From: Diprion similis
Lineage: Eukaryota > Arthropoda > Insecta > Hymenoptera > Diprionidae
Direction: 5' to 3'
Length of the DNA stretch: 64,000 nucleotides
Assembly: GCF_021155765.1 (NCBI RefSeq)
Contig: NC_060107.1
Span: forward strand, 8,418,501-8,482,500
Part shown: piece after piece, positions 49,395-63,417 of the stretch
Position numbering within the stretch: position 1 is the first letter of the stretch
Layout: each line of letters begins with the position of its first letter
Notes under the pieces: model-generated
Seen by the model: only the letters and a program-made list of their open reading frames with translations
Databases searched by the model: none
What the model was told of the DNA's origin: nothing
Made by a program: the position numbers and the translations under genes

Positions 49395-52239
49395 CTCGCT
49401 TACCACCTGACAAAAAAAAATAGATGAGTATGGAATCAACCTTATAATTTTAGTTATTTGTAAAGAAAAATATAACAAATATAATTTCAAGGATACAGAT
49501 TAAAAATACATAAAGCCAGAATGTTTTTTCGGTACATTGTATAATAAAGAGCGCAAATAGTATTGGCAATCACATGTATTTTTTCCCCTTTTTCATCCTT
49601 TTTGCAAACAGAATTACAACGTACTTACTTCGGTACGTGCATGTATGAGGCGTACATACAATAAAAATATACAGGTTTGATTTTATAAGAAATTAATAAC
49701 TTAAAAGAATCAACATCATTATTATTATCATAATCACCATTATTATCCTCGTACAACCTCTGAATTTGTGATCAATATAATAATAGGCGATAAAAAATCA
49801 TTGAATCATTGTCTTTTTCTTTCTCCTTCGTGTTGTTTTGCTGGGTTAATATGCAAACTATTGCTCGGTAACAAAACAATACGTTTCAAACTTTAATCAA
49901 TGCTTTCGGTAATGTATATCATGTGTATCTATATTTAGGTAGATTATATAATTTAGTAATTTTCATAATGTGACTTGATTAATCATATTACATAGCTACA
50001 GCGAATCTTTCTTCTCGTCACGTATCATAATATCCTTAGTGATGTATAATATATAGTATAGTTAATAAACCTGAGATTCAGAAGGGTCTTATATCGATGA
50101 AATATCAGTTGTCTATCGGCTAACCGTCTACGCGCATCACGCCATTCGGATTTCGCCTCCGCATTCTCTTCTCTCTCTTTATCTTTATCTTATTTTGGTG
50201 TTTTAATATTTCCCCTTTTCTCTTTCTGTCTACGATACCTACAATAGCGTACAATAATATCTACGTACTAGCTTGATTCCCATTAGTTTAGTTCTCATGC
50301 ATCGATTGCAATCGTCAATCCTGTAACCCTTAAATGATTAATACAGAAAAATGAGAAATTTAAGGGTACAAGTACGCGATATTCAATTCAGGGTACGAAT
50401 CCCTCCGCGATGCGACGAGCGAACGATCGAGACTTGAAGAATAAAAATAAAAAAAGAGGCAACCCACTTCAATTTTCTATTCTAGATGGTCACTGGAACA
50501 GCTCCTTATACTGCTATTCTGTATTTGTACATACATAACGCTATAATATCATGTGTATACCTACTCGCTATTATATTTAAAATTACCATATACATATACA
50601 TATATATATATTTATACCGTGTTATACTTCAAATTTTTTTTTTCGCGGTAGGATTAAATTTAATGTTTCTGTATATACATATAATACGATATAAATTTTT
50701 TAATTATTATTATCATTATTATTATTATTATTACCACTGCTATACGATTAACTCTTTTCGTACATGTTACAGAGACGTAAAAAATGGCCGTAGGCTAGCT
50801 AAACGGCTGAAAATGTCATGCATCATCTTTCATTTACGCTACGTATGTAACCAGCTACGGTAAAAAATTCATATCACTAGGAACGGTCTATGGATATAGA
50901 AAGGTACGCAATGATTATTATGTATGTGCAATTGGATATAGGCATGTTATAAGATTAAAACAAAAACAAATAAAAAAAAAAAAAAAAAAACGAAAGAAAA
51001 TACGAATCGATAACTACACGCTATGTATGCTACAAACCCTGTACGATATATCCATAGCTTTCGTAATTGCCGATCTATCAAATATTCGACCAAGATCTTA
51101 ATTTTCAAACGTGTTTTCCTAAAACTTGTTTTTTTTTCTTTTTTTTTTTTTATAAAAATTTGTTGAAGAAAAATTATTATTACTATCAATATTCTTTTTT
51201 TTTCTGCGAATGAATACACGTAAATGTAATATATAGATTGTCCGAATAGAAATATATGACATATCATACCCTATATTTATATTTTTAATAAAATCGATAT
51301 TTTGAATGTAGTTAATCAATTCTGAAATCTTACGTAAAAACTCCATTATTCTGTATCACATAAATTAATCAGCTACGTAATGATAAGTATTGTTTGTTTT
51401 TTTTTTCGCATCTTTTTTCTTTCTCTCAAATTATCTTTATTTTTGTTTTTGTTTTTTCATCGGAATATACATATTTTAGTATTGAAATTGACGATAGTAA
51501 TATCAAGTGAATAATCGCGGACACGGTAAATCGACTAACTAACAAACCGGTCGCCTCGAATACTCGCAAAATCGTCTTATTGTTAATTAAAATTAGGTAC
51601 AGGATATATGTAGGTGTGTATATGACATTGTATTTCGAAGGGGGGCATTAGTCGCTTCCATTTCGATATACGACAATTTTAACCAAATATATGATAGTAT
51701 AATAATTGTGATTTACTTTCTTTTCTCTACGTAACTTACGTACAATATGTGTACGGGGTATGAATATAGTCTACATAAAATATTACGTGCAGCTTCGCAC
51801 CTTTGTTTTCCTAAGATGTAGGGCAACGTTATTGCCGAAAGGAGAAGAAATGAAAAGAAATCATCATCTGCATCAGCATACTAGTACGTACCTAAATAAT
51901 AACAACAATAATAACAGTAATCATTCAGTTATCATCAATTCCGTCTATTACAAGATTTCCTACTATTATATATGTATACAAATACCTGGACAAAAAATGT
52001 TAAAAAATAAAGAAGACTAGGCTTCCTCATTGCTTTGATGACACAGTATCAAGGCTTTTGTCATATTCGTTACATATGACTTCGATAACGAATCGGAAAT
52101 CTCCACAATTTCGCTCTATGCAACGATTATTTACCACGAATCATGAATCATAAACTCGTTACGCTGCGAATGAATTTTGAAGAAAAAAAAATAAATTAAT
52201 TTAAACAAAATTACTATATAATCTGTGCTAAGGCGTGCT

Positions 52240-55200
52240 CTAAACGCTGTTCATTTTCTCGAACTCCTGGCTCGTCACTTCGGGAGTAACTTCCTCCCAG
52301 CTTCCGGCCTTCCATTCGCGATATTTCTCAATCAACGGCACGATAACTAAAAGACCCCCGCTGAGGGCAATGAAGAATCCGGATAAATAAAAGGAGAGAT
52401 CGTAAGTCCCCGTGATGTCGTACAGCCAACCTGTGAAAAAACAGATTCGAATCAATATCGAGCTTTTTAGCGTTGAGTAAATTTTGTATTTGACCTTTTT
52501 AAATCAATTTACCAGCAAGCGGTGGACCGATGAGATTGGCGACGCCCTGAACCAACAGCAGGAGACCATAAGCGTTGGTGAATCTTTCCAGGGTGATTAA
52601 CTCGACGAGGATTATACTGGTCAGGCTGTAATTTGCGGCTATGAACAGTCCGAATGCACCGGCTATTGCGCAGAGGCCGTAATAATTGTGAACTACCAGA
52701 GGAATCAGCGCGGTTACGGCTCCGCAAAGACCCATACAAACCGCATAAACCAGGGATGCGTTCACCCAAGCACGATCTCCGGCCCAGCCAAGGATTATCT
52801 ATAAAACATTAAACCGGAATTAAATACATTGTTTGACTCCGTTGAGAGAGGGGTTGGCAAAGCCGTTTTTTTTTTTTGGATCTGGCAAACTCTAAAGCAG
52901 CCTCGGGTCTCCCAAAGTGCTGAAAGAAACATAACGTACACACTGGCTTTGAGACCGGACACGGAGGAAACTTAATAATTCGAATTCTCCAACTGAGGCT
53001 ACGACAAAGCGAACTCGTGTGTTAACAGGGTATAAAGAAGTTATTGACTTTTCCGATGAAAAAAAAATCACAGATTCCGTATTCAGAACGGGGGAAATAA
53101 TTCGTCGAGAGCTTTGCCTCAGCTTCGTGGCTAACAGAAGCTGAACAGGTTTAAGTATTCGTATACCGTCGGTTCTTATCTACCGTCTGACAATGAAATT
53201 GACAATCGTTACTATCAGGAAATGGGGGGGGGGGGGGGGGATTAGGTAAATAAATTGAGAGAGCCAACTCTGGTTTCAGCGTTTGATTGATCAGTTCAGG
53301 ATTAAAAGATGGGAAGTAGAGGAAATACGAAAAGAAGGTATAAGAATAGAGAAGACCTACCTCGCCAACCATGTTGACGATCCCGATAACCGATATGAGA
53401 TAGGAGGCATCCTTCTCGCTGAATCCAACCTCGATAGCATTGTCGGTTAGATAAACATATGGAACATCGTACCAAGTGTACAGTAAGAAATTGCTAATAG
53501 CAAATAGAAGAAACCTGAGATCAGAAAAGTGTGAAAAATCAAGCATGTCGACAATGAGATCCCAGAACTCCCATAGTCCGGCGTACCAGACCATTTTCGT
53601 TTTTGCTATGGTAGTCATCGAGTTTCTATAAATATCAGGACAGCTCGATGCGCGAAGACGATACCGCTTGATATTCAGCATGGCTCCTCTGTAGGTAAGA
53701 CTGTGCCGATGAACCCTGATGTCCTTGAAGTATGCGGTCGGCAGCCTCCGCGAGGCGGTATGATCGAGCATAGCTGCCCTTTGAGAGGGACAATCAGGCT
53801 GAGTTTTCTTGAGCCACCAAAGATACGCAGCGTCCAAATGATGCCGCGAGTCTTGGTTAGCGGTAGTTTCCTGATCCCTGGTCGTTTTGGGAGTCTCGGT
53901 GACCTGATGGTGTCCTACGTCTAGAGCACCGGCGGACTTGGCTGTCTCCGAGTCCTTAGAATCCATTTGCTCGTTGGAACCAGTGATGAACCTATCCGAC
54001 GCTATGGTGTCCATCTGCTCGTGAAATCTGCCTGAATCGCTGAAGCTCCTCGACGATATCAGAAGACTGGGATAGTTCTGCAGTAGAACATTGTAGACGT
54101 TCTTATGGGTGCTCAATAGCTCGAGCACTTCGAGCGGTACCTTCTCACCATTCTTGACAAATGTCGGCAGATTGACTAGACTGGAGAACTTCTTACCATG
54201 AGCGTCCTCGCGCTCGTTGTCAATGGATATGCCGACCGCACTGGCCGAGGTGAAGTTCCGTTTGAGGTCATGGGAGGTCTGGTTGTTGTTTGGTTTAGCC
54301 GAGCTCGTTCCTGAGAAGGAGTCAGCGCTTGAACTCTGTATCTTGGATCGTTTTCTCTCGCGGTTTTTCCGCCTCTCGGCAGTCTTCGCCTTGGCCCTCG
54401 TCGTCGTCCACTCGAGATCACGCATGAGACATCCGCATACCGCAAGATTGAAGAAGAGTCCAGCGAGTATGAGAGTCGTCCCGCGCCAGCCGTACTCAAC
54501 AAGCAAGTACTGTGTCAGCGGGGCGAATATGAAGGTTCCGATGCCGCTTCCGCAGACTGAGAGTCCGGTGGCGAATGAACGTTTCTTGTCGAAGTAGTAG
54601 GCGACTATTACGACAGCGGCTACGTAGCACAAGGACAAGCCAAAGCCGGCGATAACACCAAAGGTGAATATCAGCAGGCCCATCGAGTTGGTAAACGAGC
54701 TGACGACGAAGCCGCTCGTGGCGAGTATGCTGCCGGCTATGCTGACCCGCCTGCACCCGTACCTGTCCGTCAGGAAGCTGGCTATCGGTCCCGAGAGCAA
54801 CGGCATCGCCATGAAGAGACTCCCGATCCATGCGGTCTTCGATTTACCCTCCTCGAAGTAGTTGAGGAACTCAACGTATATAACGCCGAATGAGAAGGTG
54901 ATGCCATCGGCGATCAGGTTCACGACGAAGGAGGCTGCGACCACGACCCATCCCCAACCACCGTCCGGCGGTCTGGCCTCGGAGAACTGAGCCACCAAAC
55001 TCGAATTGTCCTCCGAACTGCTCGAGCTGGATGTCGATATCGAAGCACTTGGGCTAGGATGTGGTTCCTCGGAGCACTGCTTCGAGTCCTTGTTGAACTG
55101 GACGTGGTGTACCTGCTTGTCGTCCCTGGGTGATTTTCTACTGACCAATTTTTCGGCGCTGCCCGCACGCCGCCTGGTCATCGCTCCACCGTCAAGGTAC

Positions 55201-55715
55201 AAACGACTCTTGTCGTTGCAGATCCTGGCAGCTTCGTCGAGGGATTGGTGACGCGGGCTGGAAACCTCGTCTTTGAAGAGGCTGTTCGGTCGCTTCGGGG
55301 AGTTCTGGGCTTGGACTAATTCCAGCCTGGCTTCCTCTCGGATTCTTCCACCTGATTCTTCCAGGTTGACATCGTTTTCGTCCAGGATCTCCTCGCCTTC
55401 GCAGTCGGATATCACACCGTTTTCGAAAGTGTAATGGAATCCCTCCTTCTCGAACGGTTTTTCGTTAAGAATCGCCGCCGAATGGCTGTCACCGGCGTCG
55501 CGACACGCAGAGTCGCTTTCATCCTCCTTATCATCGTCCGCTTCGCTCGGCTCGCTGGAAGCTTTGACGTTTCCATTATACTTGGCCACTTGTGATCGGT
55601 GATCTCCGTTGATCGACGCCTCTAGATGATTTTTGGCATTGGGTATACCGTTGTCATTCGACGAGCCGTGAGATATGGTGTCTGTTTGACCGTTGAACTG
55701 CGCCCAGTCAGCCAT
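52240..55715 (-). CDS. SLC16 monocarboxylate-type transporter B, complete, 3 exons
   Basis: This is a paralogue of the transporter at 37480-41289 with the same architecture. Exons: 55715-53361, 52798-52513 and 52430-52240, all GT-AG and in phase, giving 943 aa. The N-terminal region (1-248) is acidic and serine-rich. The signatures are PDGGWGW (250-256) and YYFDKKRSFATG (373-384). Helices 1-6 are followed by a long basic, Ser-rich loop that contains VPLEVLELL and the shared block YRLRASSCPDIYRNS, then helices 7-12. The first exon covers, without interruption, the region split into four exons in transporter A. The intron after the IGIVNMVGE region is at the same place in both genes. An extra intron within GPPLAG is found only here. 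The ATG is in good context (gccATGG). Intron 1 holds a 15-base G run on the plus strand. Substrate is unknown. Confidence 0.94.
53226..53241 (+). repeat. Poly-G tract in intron 1 of transporter B
   Basis: About 16 consecutive G on the plus strand, therefore poly-C in the transcript of the minus-strand gene. Confidence 0.8.
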
Positions 55716-58700
55716 GGCAATCGAATCGCGATTTTATTATCACCGTCTGTCTATCTTCCTTTCTCTCTATTTTTATCTCTGTCTCTCTGTCTCTCTCTCT
55801 CTCTATCTCTTCAGCACCCTCGTCCCCCCCTCTTTGTATGGTATTACAATATTTGTATTAATTCTCTTCTTCCCGTTTACTACACTTCTGCAAGAATTTG
55901 TAACTCCCTCTACGCACACGGTCGCACGTTAGCACCAAATAATTATCGCACCCGCTCGTTGCGATTACTAATACTTGAAACGATATCGTCAAATCGAATC
56001 CGTTTTTTTCCTCTTATTACTCCTACTCATAATCTTCTTCATTCAAAATAAGGCAGTTATATATACCCAGACTTCTTACCCGCTCGAGGGTTAAAGGCAA
56101 TACGTCAACATCGATTGTAACCGAGACCAAACGAAACTTCGTACTATTACTATCAACATTAGTATTACTTGTTCTATAACTTCAATTTATCCTCTTCTTA
56201 GATCTTTCCCATTTATTGTTTCTTTTTATTTAATTTCGTCCTTGATCTAAACAACGGCTGAATCGGCCACTCGTACAACTCCCTGGTGAACTGACGACGC
56301 AGACACAACAGTGATGATGGAAGTAGATCCTGGATTTGGCTCCCGCCACCATCGCAACTGCAGACCCCGACGTTCTCGGACCCACGACGAGTCGTTCCAA
56401 CGCCCACGTCCTCGGACCAACTTCTATCCCAGGCACCCATACGGCGGACAATACTTTCGCTTCTCTGCAGACGTGCACTGAAATGAAACAATAATTGTAT
56501 TATGCTTTAGCAAAATTTCAAGATTCGATTCACGATCAGACAAAACCTGATATTACAGGTACATAAACCTCGAAACTAGCTGCAAGGTAAGCATCCAATA
56601 AACTGTTGATAGAACTGTGTTTACCTCATCGTAACAAAATTTCAACACTATTCTTTCCGAGCCAATCGACGTATAATAAATCCAACATCCTAATCTAATC
56701 CCACCCTCTCTTCTCTCAGTCTATTTCTACCTTTTTTCTTTCTTGCTAAAAGATCAATAACCTATCAGGTAGTGTCTATCCATTTCTATTTGTACACCGC
56801 ACTTCGTCCAGCTCAGTATTATGATATAGTCATCAGGCACACGTAATACGAGCGAGTCTAATGATCTACAGATTCCTTGCGGTCATGATCGGTACCGAGG
56901 TAAATAAATATCGAGATGTAAACAGTGTAAGCACGCATCGGTTTTGTAGGTTAAATGGAAAACCGGCGTTGGCGGTTCATACGAACTTCAACATTTCGTC
57001 ATAAACACTTCTGCATACGTTAGGTATACCGTACAAAATCATCTAGCTACATAAGTTCCGAGCTGAATAATAATTATAACGCGTGTAATAAGAAGACCGC
57101 CGTCATTACGTCGTTTAGAATAAATTTCTTGGAGGAGCTACAAGCACATACTATAAGAAACGAGACGTCCGATCGGTACTGAGCTAATTTCAATCATCAA
57201 CGGACTAGGGAGAGTTCCTATACAGGTAGAGTCGAACGTCTGAGATCGTATTTATATATATAAGGACGAAAATAAATTTGGATAAGCACTCGGGTCGCTG
57301 GCGTTGGACCAAAAGGCACCTTTACCTACCTAAAAAGTAGGTATAACCAGCCTAGGTTCTAGGTGTATAATAATAAAACGTTCTTATTATTCCGAAACTC
57401 TTGACCAACAACCAATTACCAACTTCGCTCCGGTCTTACCAAGGTCTTTTATCGCGATTACGGAATAACATAATTATAATCAATAGGTAACGATATTCAC
57501 GTCAACGTCAACATACGTCAACAACGAAGAGTACTTGAGTAATATTCTATTCTGATCTATATCGCGATATACCCGCAGGAACAAGTAACAAGTTTCAACG
57601 ATTTACACTCTCTCAGCGAAGTCTGCATTGATTGCTACCAAGAACGTTTCTCCAGTCGAAGACCTTGGTGGTTCATTTCCGCGGGGATTGACAAGTTCCG
57701 CATTCCTCCATAGAGATTGGACGACGAAGACACGAAACAAACCGACAAAAGGCAGAACCATCTAATTCCTGCACGATCCTCTTCCCGTTTACATCACACG
57801 CGAGGGATGATAAGAGTTACGAAGGTAAAAGGAAGACATGCTGTTCTTGCAAGAACCTCTACGGTGCCTTGTGCGAATAAATATTGTACGAACATTGCGA
57901 TTACATATGCTTATTCTCCGAGTGTAGATTCACAACTATATGCACCTTCGTATAAAGTAAGTGGACGATAGATGTTCTGGATAGTATGGTCAGTCAGTGG
58001 TTGCGGGTAGTTAGAGTTGGCGATTGTAAGCGGACTTCATTGTGATTGAGTTGCTACCAATTTAAGGATTTAACCATTCGGGCTGCAGACTCAACACGGA
58101 CGTACATTGCAAGCCTCACGCCATCTTGACGTCGTCGGTATCGTGCTCCTTAGATTTTACCTCCTCATTTCTGTCGAATAGGATGACGTCTTTATGCTTT
58201 CAAAATTCAAGTTTAAAGTTGAATCGAATTTTGTTGTTCCATTAGTCTAACCTTTTTACACTTGAATATGTGGCTATAAAAATGGCAGCAGCTGTGTCAT
58301 TTAAATTTCGACTCTGCGCACGAGGCTGGTTAAAAGTTCCAGCTAAATACTTCCGGTCACGAAGAAGATCGACGGGGTAATTCCTCGATTACTATGACGG
58401 TAAATGCATGCTCGACCCAACCCACGCAAGTGTGATGAACATTTAGGTATTAGTCAGTTGACGATACACACAAGCCTTACTTCCTGTTTCCAGAATCCTA
58501 TGTACATGTAGATACCTGTTTACTGTCTACATTTTCCTGAGTCATTATGATCGTTCCAAATGAGTCGAGCTTTGGACAATCTCTTGTTCACCAGAGGTTA
58601 CAACGTCAAGCGATATGCTTAGAGTATCAGAGACCGAAGGAAAATAGTAGCGCAACTATAACGATCGTTGGGAAAAGTGAAGTGAATACTCGAGAGTCAA

Positions 58701-61547
58701 GATCCGAGTAGAAAACGCAAGAAAACTGTAAAAGAACCGTATTCTCAGCAGCTATAAATCAAGTCTTCGCGTATCGTCGATCACTGGCCATGGGGTACCA
58801 CGTGGCTAAAAGCCGAAGATAATAAAGTAAGTATCATTCGACGTCAATAAGATAATGTCGAAGACAGTGTCCTACATTGAATTCACGCGGGTTCGGTGTC
58901 AAACTAAATAACTCTGCTTGTCCCGCGATGAAATACAAGAACCTTACTGACACGGTGCCTGAAAGCTATCTGCTAAAAATTTTCCATTTTTACAAATATA
59001 TGCGCAACGTTCTATGGCAAACGGTTTCTAATGGTTCGATAAAAAAAGTGAACAAAAACATCGACGTACAAGAGAGTCGGCCACAAAGTCCGGACATAGT
59101 TGAAATTCTTGCACCTCTACAAATGATCTCTGTTGGTCTCAACGTTGATCGACAAACGCGGGGATGTGATTTGATTAGTAGCAGCGTTTCATATCGCAAA
59201 AAATACAACATCAACGATAGAGCTTCTTATCATCAGTGAAAAGATATATTTCGAGAGTACTCCATGGAGCTGATAGTATCGACATCAGCGTTCGACTTGC
59301 CGCGTGTGATAAACGATCTTTTACACGATCATCTGCACTGAAAGCGTACTACGCATATAAATGAATATCGTCCCCGCCACTGCAATCATCAGTATCAATC
59401 GATAAACTATGCTTACGCGATGCCGTAATGAACTCAACAAGCCGCAACTCCTTACACATGCACGATTGATCCCAGACCTCAATAATCAATAATTTTCACA
59501 ACCAATCCAATCTTCCGATGCGTTCGAAAGATCGAGTCAACGATTAAGGTCAGGTTGCGTTCCGCTGCATTAAGTTCATTCTCGGGAACATGACTGATCG
59601 TAATATGCTTGAGACGTTCGAATTTCACGGTGTAGTCTCACTCTTGGAGATAAGACACGCGTAGACATTATTTGATATCAGATATCACAACGATGCTTCC
59701 TTCTTGCAACGCGCCTTGTGCTAAAGTGTGGTAAACTGTTGCAAATCGTTCGTTCAAAATCTTCCGTAGACTGCAAAATATATTGTAGGAGATTGAATGG
59801 TGCGAAAAGTATCTCACCTCATTTGAAATACACACGATATCAGTTAGAAACGTTACTTAAAAACGTTTTGCATTGCCAACTTTACCGAAATAGGAAGATT
59901 TTCAAAGTCAGTCAAGTATTGAAACGTACTTTTCTCTGACCAGCGTTCATTTTGCGTCGAGTTTGAATCACGTTGACGATTATACGCGAGAACTTTCATA
60001 CGTAATGATGATCAAACCAACACAATCATTGCAATTAACATGCCCGAAGAAATCGTGTCAATGACTTTAAGCTTCTAGCACGCCTTATCCGTTGATTGTC
60101 ATAAAGTTACGCCTTTGCCTTCAGACAGATGTAGAAACTGTGAAGATGAGCACATTTTCGCGAACGGTTGACCAGTGACGTGAATACTTGTATACAGACA
60201 CGTTATGCTGTTCTCTTATCGCAATAACCGAACGAACCAACGGTAGCGGCAGACAATATCGTCACCTTTTATCAATCTGTCGGTCTCCCGGCGTCATGAC
60301 AGAGAAGTGCCAATAGTTTATCCGCCGGCATAGCACACGCTCGGATATACAAGCTTCCACGTGTATCTCGAAACTTTGTCGTGGCGTGCTCGATTTATCG
60401 CAGGGAAAAACACACGCTCGTGATAGATTAATAACTAGAGTATGATATTGAGTGTAAAATATACAACAAACCATTTCTCGTCGAGTACACGTGCGAATGA
60501 AGTCGGTGATGATAATATTCCTGAGTCTCTCTTCAGGGCTGCGCGAATCACGGAATGAAACTGTTTAAAACTCTCGATTCTACGCACGCGAATCGGATGG
60601 TCAAAAACCAGAATCCACCGTGCAGAGTTACGACGTGTTTGTAAAGGTTGAGGTTGAGAGGATGGCGGAATTATTGTTCAGGTGAACTTCTCCGATCAAA
60701 GTTCAACAGACCACTAATAAACATAAATGATAAAATATCTGGCATTGAAACATTTCAAGTTAGATCCACCGTCCTGCAAAATACACAATCCGATTCGCAT
60801 AACTTTAACACCGCAAACATTATGGGGCAGCAGTAACCGCAGCAACAGCAACACTTTGATAAAAAAAACCGTCGACGTAACGCAGTTGTCGTGGTGAATC
60901 CTTAACTGTTCATAGATGCATCGCGATGCGCGTAGACTACACGTAACGATAATAATCACTGCCGCAAGGTAGCCGATGTCTTATACGTGCGAAGCACTTG
61001 AAACGTGGGTATAAGGTAACTACTGTACGGTTATAATCCTTTCACGAAACTGGTTACAGTCGGTAGAATGTTTATGCTGGGAGTCGGGAATCGGTAGGGC
61101 CGCGTTTTAAGGTTGCCAAAACTCTTCTCAGCTGGGTATATCGTCGCCCTCGAATGTGCACCAAAGTACCTTCCGCCAATTTCTGCACTTGGTACAAGGA
61201 TTGCAGAGACCGGTTGAACCAGTTGTCTGCCTTTCGAAGTCGAACAATTGTGCACTTTGGATCTTTCACGTTTGTCTATAGTCCAAGCACTTGTTCCTCG
61301 TCTCCTCGTCTCCGTTTGTTCCTTGGCCTGAATCAACTGTGTTTCAAGTTCGCCCACCAACTAGACTTCACTTTCTTGATTTTGGAGTTTCTTATCGAGT
61401 GTAATCGCCGAAGACACGTCGCACCTCCGTTTGCGCAGATCGGAATCGAGCAAGAAAATCGTAAGCAGAATCGTCTCAGAGACGGGACGAAGGTTGCGGT
61501 TACGGCGCCCGAAGAAAGTGAACATTTGTCAGGATGGCGCGGCGAGT

Positions 61548-61574
61548 ACTGACACTCGTTGGATTATTATATAG
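61548..61574 (-). promoter_or_regulatory. Candidate minus-strand core promoter (TATA and initiator)
   Basis: On the minus strand CTATATAATAA (61574-61564) is followed 23 bases later by a TCAGT arthropod initiator (61552-61548). The spacing is a little shorter than the usual 30 or so. The block 61.48-61.74 kb is clearly GC-richer than its flanks. The nearest minus-strand coding start is transporter B at 55715, which would imply a 5' untranslated exon and a 5-6 kb intron. Confidence 0.3.
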
Positions 61575-63375
61575 CCGAGCAGCGCACGCGGCCGCGCGAG
61601 CGAACGTTCACTCGCTTGCACTCGCTTCTTACTCCCCCCACTTCTCCACATCGCGATCCACCAAAGTAAAAGCGCGTGCACGCTGACGCCTCTGCGCATC
61701 CCCGTTGCGCATCTCCACACGCGGGAAGCTAATCGTAAGCAGAGAGTCAGATGGGGTGGTGCAAATTTTTGCAAATTGTTTCTTGATATCTTGACCAATA
61801 TAATGAGAATATGAATAACGAAAAACTCGCAGTTTCGACAGTTCCTTAAATACGTACCTATGAGCGTTTTTAACGGTAATTGGATATACGCCAAGATTCA
61901 ACGATTCAACAAATTTCTTTTCTTCTTCTTTTTTGTACCCATGAGTTTGGCCTCCGTATGACAATGTTTATGTAGTATTAAATATTTCGTGAAATAATCA
62001 AAATATCAACTTTTAACACTCTTCAAATTTTGTTTATTTTGACTCGAAAGCCTGAAATTTGCCATTGGATTTTAGCGCCACGGAAATTGTACTCTTGCTG
62101 GGAATTTTCATCTAGATAATCTAGATGATTTGATTCAATTAATTATTGCTTTTAACAATTTTTTTACGAAAATTTTTTCTACTCGCGTGAACCCCATGTG
62201 ACAAGGTTTCCACAAGGTGACGAAAACAGCTGAACTGATTAACTTCAAATTCGAATGGAATATTCTCGATTGGTTTATCCTCTTGACCTCGATTCCATAT
62301 TTGGAAGAATAAAAAACAGATTAATCGAAAAATCGCCGTTCAAAGTTAAAGTTCAAATTTGTGTATACGATTCCCGACTTTTCCTTATACTGGACGGTAA
62401 AAAATATTCAATAATTATACGAAAGTCTGATATCGAGATATCTTGGATAACTTGTCTAAGAAATATGTTTCAAAATTTAATATAAATCAGTCACCGAAGA
62501 AAGAAACGGTGAATTTTCCTTCACTGTTCAACCTTTTTGTATTGAAAAAAACAAAATTGTTACACTTCTTAAAAATTTCATATTGTTTGATTAGGTTAAT
62601 AAACATGATATTGTTTATGCAAAAAATATGAGACAGCAGTCATACAAACACACTTTACTCTTGCCGCGATGTAGTTTCAACATCATTTCTTATTTCGCGT
62701 ACAAACCGTGTGAATTGTGTAAAAACAAAATTGTAAAATATGCAACAACTTAGACTTGACTCCTCAACTACTGTGCCACCGTATGGTATATAGTATATCC
62801 ATATTTAATAATTCAGTATAATTCAGTAAATTGTACAATAATAACATGCAGTTACAGTAGCTGTACTTCCTTCACAGGCGTAATTCTTAACGTCGTTCCT
62901 CGGTTCGATTACTGATTCACGTACCAAAGTTGTAACGAGACAGTGAATTCTCAATCCTTCATTTTACCACGAGGCTGAAGTTAGTAACGTTAACGTGTCA
63001 AAACGTTGAAACAAAAAATTACTATTCCACACCTCTGGAATAATTGAAGAAGTTGAATTTACAAAATCTTAGTTTGTTGCTGCTAAGCTTCAGATATTTA
63101 ATCCCAAATTTGTAAAAATAACGATTTTTCATAAAGATGCATTATTACGATAACGTTACAATCATCAGCCACATATTTCCTCTGAACCAGTCCCAACTTT
63201 AGGAATGAAAATTATGGGTATTCCCAGATTTCTCTAATCAGAAACTACACTCTGAGCACACAATTCGAGGATAACGAACTCTGTTGTTGATACAATCATG
63301 TAAAGCAGTGACTTTGGATTGTTGTATTGTAGATAGAAACGCGCAGTATGCAACATTTGATTACTGTACCTATCC

Positions 63376-63376
63376 C

Positions 63377-63415
<39 letters not shown>
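63376..63415. repeat. (CAG)n trinucleotide tract
   Basis: About 12-13 copies of AGC/CAG. Short open frames cross it on both strands (poly-Gln, poly-Ser, poly-Ala), but none has other support as a gene. Confidence 0.85.

Positions 63416-63417
<2 letters not shown>

Larger units (their letters stand above)
41290..52239. other. Intergenic region between the two transporters
   Basis: It holds the upstream region of transporter A, the Mutator-like element, the hairpin at 47.7 kb, an ATT microsatellite and the doubtful frame at 49.2 kb. The rest is AT-rich without supported exons. Untranslated first exons of transporter A could lie anywhere here. Confidence 0.5.

Noticed and set aside
58877..59239. 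120-codon plus-strand frame
   Set aside because: No family resemblance, coding-like codon bias or splice signals. Probably chance.
61154..61552. 132-codon plus-strand frame and overlapping minus-strand frames
   Set aside because: They lie in a GC-rich promoter-like block where long chance frames are common. No family features.
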